Assembly (NCBI RefSeq): GCF_000495835.1
Contig: NZ_AWGC01000020.1
Location: 53,610 to 117,609, forward strand
Length of the DNA: 64,000 nt
From: Asticcacaulis sp. AC402
GTDB lineage: Bacteria; Pseudomonadota; Alphaproteobacteria; Caulobacterales; Caulobacteraceae
Direction: 5' to 3'
A model generated the notes under the pieces. That model made no database searches and was not told the origin of the DNA. It was given only the letters and a program-made list of their open reading frames with translations. The translations under genes and the position numbers were made by a program. Positions 59,927 to 64,000 of this stretch are shown piece after piece. Each line of letters starts with the position of its first letter. The first letter of the stretch is position 1.

Positions 59927-61738
59927 ATGGCCGACGAACATGCGGATGTCATTACGACGGGCGAGGCCGAAACAGCGCCTGCGCCCGAATCCAAGCCCAC
60001 CCGCCGTAAGCGCGACAAACTGTTTGGCGGCTTAGGCGTGACGGCCTCGGCCGCCGTGTTGGCGGCGTGCGGCGGCAGCGACAGCGGCGGCTCAGGCGGC
60101 AACGGCATCAATAATGGTTATGGACAAGGCGGTGTCGAAGGCCCCGTCGGCCCGGTCCAACTTCCGACCGAGAACGAATCCGCCCGCTTCCTAAGCCACG
60201 CCACCTTCGGCCCGACCATGGCTGAGATCCGGTCGGTCCAGTCCCTGGGTTTCGACGCCTGGCTAAACCAGCAGTTTACCGCGCCGCGCCGCGATACCCA
60301 CTTTGGCTATGTCACCCGCGGCGGCCCGCTGGGCTGTTCGACCTGCGACCGCATGTATGTCAACGCCTTCCTGGAAAGCCTGTGGCAACAGGTCGCCGAA
60401 GATGCCGACTCCTTGCGCCAGCGCATCGCCTTCACATTGACCGAACTTTTCGTCGTCTCGGAAGTCAACAGCCCGCTGGACGGCAATGCCCGTGCCCTGG
60501 CAGGCTATCTCGACATGCTGGCTGACCGCTGTTTCGGCAATTTCCGCGACCTCCTGGAAGGCGTCGCCCTGCACCCGGCCATGGGGCATTACCTGTCGCA
60601 CCTCCGCAATGAAAAGGAAGATGCCGCTACCGGCCGCATCCCGGACGAGAACTTTGCCCGCGAAGTCATGCAGCTCTTCACCATCGGCCTGTGGGAACTG
60701 AACATCGACGGCACCCGGCGCAAGTCGACCCTGGGCAACGATATCCCGACCTATACCCAAAAGGACATCTCCGGCATGGCCAGGGTATTCACCGGCTGGA
60801 GTTGGGGCGGCCCGGACGACAGTACCAACCGCTGGTACGGCTGGCCGATCGATGAGGTCGATACCGTGCGCTGGGACATCCCCATGCGGCCGTATCAGCG
60901 CTTTGCCTCGACCAGCGAAAAACGCATCATCCGCAATGTCGTCATCCCCGCCGGCACCAACGCCACCGACACTGTCCGAATCGCCCTGGACACCCTGTTC
61001 AATCACCGCAATGTCGGGCCCTTCATCGGCAAGCAACTGATCCAGCGCCTGGTCACCTCCAACCCGTCGCCGGAATATGTCAGCCGCGTCGCCGAGAAGT
61101 TCAACAACAACGGCTCCGGCGTGCGCGGCGACATGCGCGCGGTGATCCGCGCCATACTGACCGACATGGACGCGACCAGCGAGGCCTCGATGTTGTCGGA
61201 CCGCGGTGGCAAGATCCGCGAGCCGATCATCCGCTTCGGAAGTTGGCTGCGCGCTTTCGGCGCCAAGTCGGCCACGGGCATCTATCCCATCTGGAACCTC
61301 GAGGATACGGTGTGGAGCATCGGCCAAAACCCGTTGCGGGCGCCGTCGGTGTTCAACTGGTTCCGGCCGGACTATGCCCCTCAGGGTGAGATCGCCGACG
61401 CCGGCCTGGTGGCGCCGGAATTCCAGATCGCCCACGAAACCACAGTCACCGGCTGGGCCAATTTCGCCTTTTCCACGGCCTTTTACGGCCATGGCTGGGA
61501 TGAGAACCGCATCGCTGCCAGCTATGCGGAGGAACTGCCGCTGGCCGACGACCCGCCGCGCCTGGTCGACCGGGTCAACCTGCTGCTGACCGGACGCCAA
61601 CTGGACCGCGAGTCGAAGGCCCTGATTCAGGGGGCGGTCGCTGACTTCCCGCTCGATGCCGAAAACGGCCGCTTCGTCCGCGTCGCCCTGTGCGTCGCCA
61701 TGACGATGATTTCCCCGCAATTCCAGATGCAAAGGTAG
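59927..61738 (+). CDS. DUF1800 domain protein
   Basis: A 603-aa protein of the DUF1800 family, usually exported and paired with a DUF1501 protein. The N-terminus has a twin-arginine-like/lipobox region (RRKRDKLFGGLGVTASAAVLAACGG) ending in LAAC, so a lipid-anchored product is possible. The family core shows ARFLSHATFGPTMAEIRSV, RQRIAFTLTELFVVS, IPDENFAREVMQLFTIGLWELN, KDISGMARVFTGWSW, and PSVFNWFRPDYAP. ATG 59927 is preferred over upstream in-frame codons. The DUF1501 gene starts 4 nt after the stop. Biochemical function of the family is unknown. Confidence 0.9.
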   Translation: MADEHADVITTGEAETAPAPESKPTRRKRDKLFGGLGVTASAAVLAACGGSDSGGSGGNGINNGYGQGGVEGPVGPVQLPTENESARFLSHATFGPTMAEIRSVQSLGFDAWLNQQFTAPRRDTHFGYVTRGGPLGCSTCDRMYVNAFLESLWQQVAEDADSLRQRIAFTLTELFVVSEVNSPLDGNARALAGYLDMLADRCFGNFRDLLEGVALHPAMGHYLSHLRNEKEDAATGRIPDENFAREVMQLFTIGLWELNIDGTRRKSTLGNDIPTYTQKDISGMARVFTGWSWGGPDDSTNRWYGWPIDEVDTVRWDIPMRPYQRFASTSEKRIIRNVVIPAGTNATDTVRIALDTLFNHRNVGPFIGKQLIQRLVTSNPSPEYVSRVAEKFNNNGSGVRGDMRAVIRAILTDMDATSEASMLSDRGGKIREPIIRFGSWLRAFGAKSATGIYPIWNLEDTVWSIGQNPLRAPSVFNWFRPDYAPQGEIADAGLVAPEFQIAHETTVTGWANFAFSTAFYGHGWDENRIAASYAEELPLADDPPRLVDRVNLLLTGRQLDRESKALIQGAVADFPLDAENGRFVRVALCVAMTMISPQFQMQR

Positions 61739-61742
61739 GGCC

Positions 61743-63146
61743 ATGAGCGACGACACGCACGATAAATCCGTGGCTGCCCCGGCGGTCAGCAAGGGGATCA
61801 ACCGGCGCCTGGCGCTGCAGATGGCGGGGGCTGCCGGCGGTTCGGCATTCCTGACCCAGCTGGCGGCGGCCGGCGGTGCGGCGGCCCAGACCGCCGACGA
61901 CTTCAAGGCCCTGGTCTGTGTGTTTCTGTACGGCGGCAATGATCAGTCGAACGTCATCATCCCGCACGACACGACGGCCTATGCCCGCTACCAACTGGCG
62001 CGGCCGACCCTGGCTATTCCGCGCGACGATCTGCTGACCATCAATCCAGTGTCTTATACCGGGCCGGCCCTGGGTCTGTCGCCACACCTGCGTGGCATCC
62101 GTGGCCTGTTCGGCCTGGGCAAGGCCGCCGTCGTCGCCAATGTCGGGACCCTGGCCTATCCGGTCACGCGGGCCCAGTACGAAGCCAACAGCCGCCCCTT
62201 GCCGTTTCAGCTGTTCTCGCACTCCGACCAGACAGGCCAGTGGCAGTCTGGCCTGCCGGACAAGGCGTCGCGCACCGGCTGGCTGGGTCGGATCGGCGAC
62301 ATGATGGCGCCGGGCTTCAACTCGCCCAATGCCATTTCGATCGCCATGTCGATCGCCGGCAATAATGCTATGCAAACCGGCGCCTCGACCATCCAGTACC
62401 AGATCACCCCCTGGGGGCCGATCCGTATTGATCCGATCAACAGCTGGGGACCCTTGTGGCAGGCGCCCCAGGCGACCGAAAACATCCGCTCCATGCTGCT
62501 GCGCCAGAACGGCCACATGATTTCGCGGGGCTTCTCGGCCATCTACAATCGCGCCGTCGAGTCGGAGCAGAAGCTGTCGCGGGCGCTGGAATCGGCACGG
62601 CCGCTGACGACCGTGTTCCCGAACAACTATCTGGGCGCCCAGGCCCGCATGGTAGCGCGCCTGATTTCCATCCAGCAGAAACTGGGTCAGCGCCGGCAAA
62701 TCTATTTCATCGCCGCTGGTGGTTATGACTTCCACGACAACCTGCTGACAGAGCAGGGCGAGCGCCTGACCGAGCTGGATGGCGCCATCACGGCGCTGTA
62801 CCAGGCGACGGTGGAGATGGGCGTCGCGCCGAACGTGACGACCTTTACGGCGTCGGACTTCGGGCGGGCCTTGCAGCACAACGGCCGCGGCAGCGACCAC
62901 GGCTGGGGTGCGCACCACTTCGTCGTCGGCGGCGCGGTGCGTGGCCGGCGGATTGCCGGCACCATGCCGACGGTTGATCTGGATACGGACACGGATGCCG
63001 GGCAGGGGCGGTTGATCCCGACAACGTCGGTGGATCAGTATGCGGCGACCCTGGCGCGGTGGTTTGGCGTCCCGGCCAGCGACCTGGCGACCATCATGCC
63101 GAACCTGAGCCGGTTCTCGAACCAGAACCTGGGCTTCATGGAGTAG
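61743..63146 (+). CDS. DUF1501 domain protein
   Basis: A 467-aa partner of the DUF1800 protein. An N-terminal twin-arginine-like signal NRRLALQMAGAAGGSAFLTQLAAAGGAAAQ suggests export in a folded state. The DUF1501 core, related to the sulfatase/alkaline-phosphatase fold, includes LVCVFLYGGNDQSNVIIPHD, NSRPLPFQLFSHSDQTGQWQSG, IAAGGYDFHDNLLTEQ, and VTTFTASDFGRALQHNGRGSDHGWGAHHFVVGG. The two genes are probably one operon. Function unknown. Confidence 0.92.
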   Translation: MSDDTHDKSVAAPAVSKGINRRLALQMAGAAGGSAFLTQLAAAGGAAAQTADDFKALVCVFLYGGNDQSNVIIPHDTTAYARYQLARPTLAIPRDDLLTINPVSYTGPALGLSPHLRGIRGLFGLGKAAVVANVGTLAYPVTRAQYEANSRPLPFQLFSHSDQTGQWQSGLPDKASRTGWLGRIGDMMAPGFNSPNAISIAMSIAGNNAMQTGASTIQYQITPWGPIRIDPINSWGPLWQAPQATENIRSMLLRQNGHMISRGFSAIYNRAVESEQKLSRALESARPLTTVFPNNYLGAQARMVARLISIQQKLGQRRQIYFIAAGGYDFHDNLLTEQGERLTELDGAITALYQATVEMGVAPNVTTFTASDFGRALQHNGRGSDHGWGAHHFVVGGAVRGRRIAGTMPTVDLDTDTDAGQGRLIPTTSVDQYAATLARWFGVPASDLATIMPNLSRFSNQNLGFME

Positions 63147-63161
63147 CGGGGGTAAATTTTA

Positions 63162-63184
63162 CCTCTCCCGTAAACGGGGAGAGG
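63162..63184 (-). terminator. Weak hairpin between convergent genes
   Basis: CCTCTCCC (63162-63169) pairs with GGGAGAGG (63177-63184) around a 7-nt loop, 15 nt from both flanking stops. On the minus strand TAAAATTTACC follows, a poor U-tract. It may serve as terminator for either gene. Confidence 0.4.
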
Positions 63185-63198
63185 GGATTCCGGCAGCG

Positions 63199-64000
63199 TT
63201 ACACCCGCGACGGCAGTTTCCACGGAGCGCGGTAAACCGGCGTGACCAGATTGTTGGCTTCTGCCACATTGAAGCGGTTCTTGGCCGCGTCCCAGGTGAT
63301 CTTGCTGCCCGTCCGATGCGCGATATTGCCCATCTGGCAGATGATCGCCGTATTGGCCGCTGCCTCGATGGTGCAGTTGGGTGTCTTCGACCGGTCCTTG
63401 ATGCAGTCGATCAGATTGGCGGCGTGTTTGCTCAGACCCTTGTCGGACGCCGGCGTCATCGGCACGGCTTCCATCTTGAAGCCGTCGGCCTTCTTTTCCG
63501 GAATGACTTCCCAGTTGCCGCGATCGACCACCAGGGTGCCATTCTCGCCGATAAAGGCGACGGCGGTCTGGCGGCCATAGAGACCGTTGCCGATGGCCAG
63601 ACTGTGTTCCCACTGGATGGAGAAATCACCATAGTCGAAGAAGGCGGTCTGGGTGTCGGGCGTTTCGGCGGCCGAGTTCGGGAAGGCGTACATGCCGCCC
63701 GCCGACATCACCGACCTGGGCGCTCCGGCCTTCATTCCGAGTATGGCCATGTCCATCAGATGGACGCCCCAGTCGGTCATGGTGCCGCCGCCGTACTCCC
63801 AGAACCAGCGGAAGGTATAGTGGAAACGGTTGGGATTGAACGGCCGCAAGGGCGCTGGCCCCAGCCACATGTCGTAATTGACCCCGGCCGGCACCGGAGC
63901 GTCGGGCTTGGCGGCCAGAAGCGGGGCATTGGGCAGATAGGCCCAGGCCTTGGCCATGCGCACCCGGCCCAGCTTGCCCGAATGGACAAAGGCGATGGCA
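63199..64000 (-). CDS. Gfo/Idh/MocA-family oxidoreductase, C-terminal part (partial)
   Basis: The frame remains open to the right window edge, so the N-terminal Rossmann domain is outside. The visible 267 residues match the C-terminal half of the family in secreted/Tat-type members: HYTFRWFWEYGGGTMTDWGVHLMDMAIL, then GQTAVAFIGENGTLVVDRG-like strands (here YGRQTAVAFIGENGTLVVDRG), SKHAANLIDCIKDRSKTPNCTIEAAANTAIICQMGNIAHRTGSKI. Substrate unknown, probably a sugar derivative. Convergent with the DUF1501 gene. Confidence 0.9.
   Translation of the reverse strand, partial: AIAFVHSGKLGRVRMAKAWAYLPNAPLLAAKPDAPVPAGVNYDMWLGPAPLRPFNPNRFHYTFRWFWEYGGGTMTDWGVHLMDMAILGMKAGAPRSVMSAGGMYAFPNSAAETPDTQTAFFDYGDFSIQWEHSLAIGNGLYGRQTAVAFIGENGTLVVDRGNWEVIPEKKADGFKMEAVPMTPASDKGLSKHAANLIDCIKDRSKTPNCTIEAAANTAIICQMGNIAHRTGSKITWDAAKNRFNVAEANNLVTPVYRAPWKLPSRV

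Overview
The window is about 64 kb of GC-rich alphaproteobacterial chromosome. Gene content fits Caulobacterales, possibly Asticcacaulis: a TonB-dependent receptor, petABC, lgt, prs, an L25/CTC protein, and a leaftward prs/rplY plus pth/ychF arrangement. The genus is inferred from gene content, not from a marker gene. Both ends cut genes: the 3' part of egtD on the left and the C-terminal part of a Gfo/Idh/MocA oxidoreductase on the right.

Layout. 1-15.6 kb is mostly housekeeping: egtD, rplY, a lipoprotein, prs, the lgt/MidA-like/pgeF operon, a BMFP/UbiK-like protein, YbjN and proC, a phytase, an OmpR/EnvZ-type two-component pair, a nucleoside transporter and a GST. 15.7-28.9 kb is a complete type I-E CRISPR-Cas locus. 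cas3-cse1-cse2-cas7-cas5-cas6e-cas1-cas2 are all on the minus strand, followed by an AT-rich leader and an array of 74 repeats and 73 spacers read in the same direction. 29-36 kb holds a thioesterase with a coupled small ORF, a four-gene MCE/Mla lipid transport operon and an alkaline phosphatase. 36-46 kb is accessory: TetR and flavin amine oxidase with a palindromic operator, flavodoxin, CPBP protease, CE15-like esterase, YHS/DoxX, an ATP-grasp-like/MBL/serine-hydrolase operon, and trmL. 46.5-49.3 kb is the cytochrome bc1 operon petABC, preceded by a coupled 24-codon ORF. 49.5-64 kb holds a frameshifted small gene, ychF, a TetR-controlled membrane protein, a glycosyltransferase, pth, an MFS transporter and TonB receptor, and a DUF1800/DUF1501 pair.

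The strongest new information is inside the CRISPR array. Several spacers are homologous. Spacers 19 and 60 differ at five bases and spacers 27 and 69 at two. All five differences in the first pair, and the one assessable difference in the second, are synonymous in a single reading frame. Spacers 53 and 60 overlap by 17 nt, spacers 6 and 29 sample a 15-nt tandem repeat coding for Pro-Ser-Thr-Ser-Gly, and spacers 51 and 58 cover one Shine-Dalgarno/start region on opposite strands. The overlap and the tandem repeats expose the bases 5' of protospacers, and all give AAG or GAG. The array alone therefore predicts a type I-E PAM of RAG and records repeated sampling of diverging, related invaders.

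Two families of structured intergenic repeats (here R1, two hairpins joined by an A/T-rich linker, nine copies; and R2, five copies) sit at gene 3' ends. They sometimes abut each other, supply stop codons to neighbouring genes, and in several places are oriented to act as terminators.
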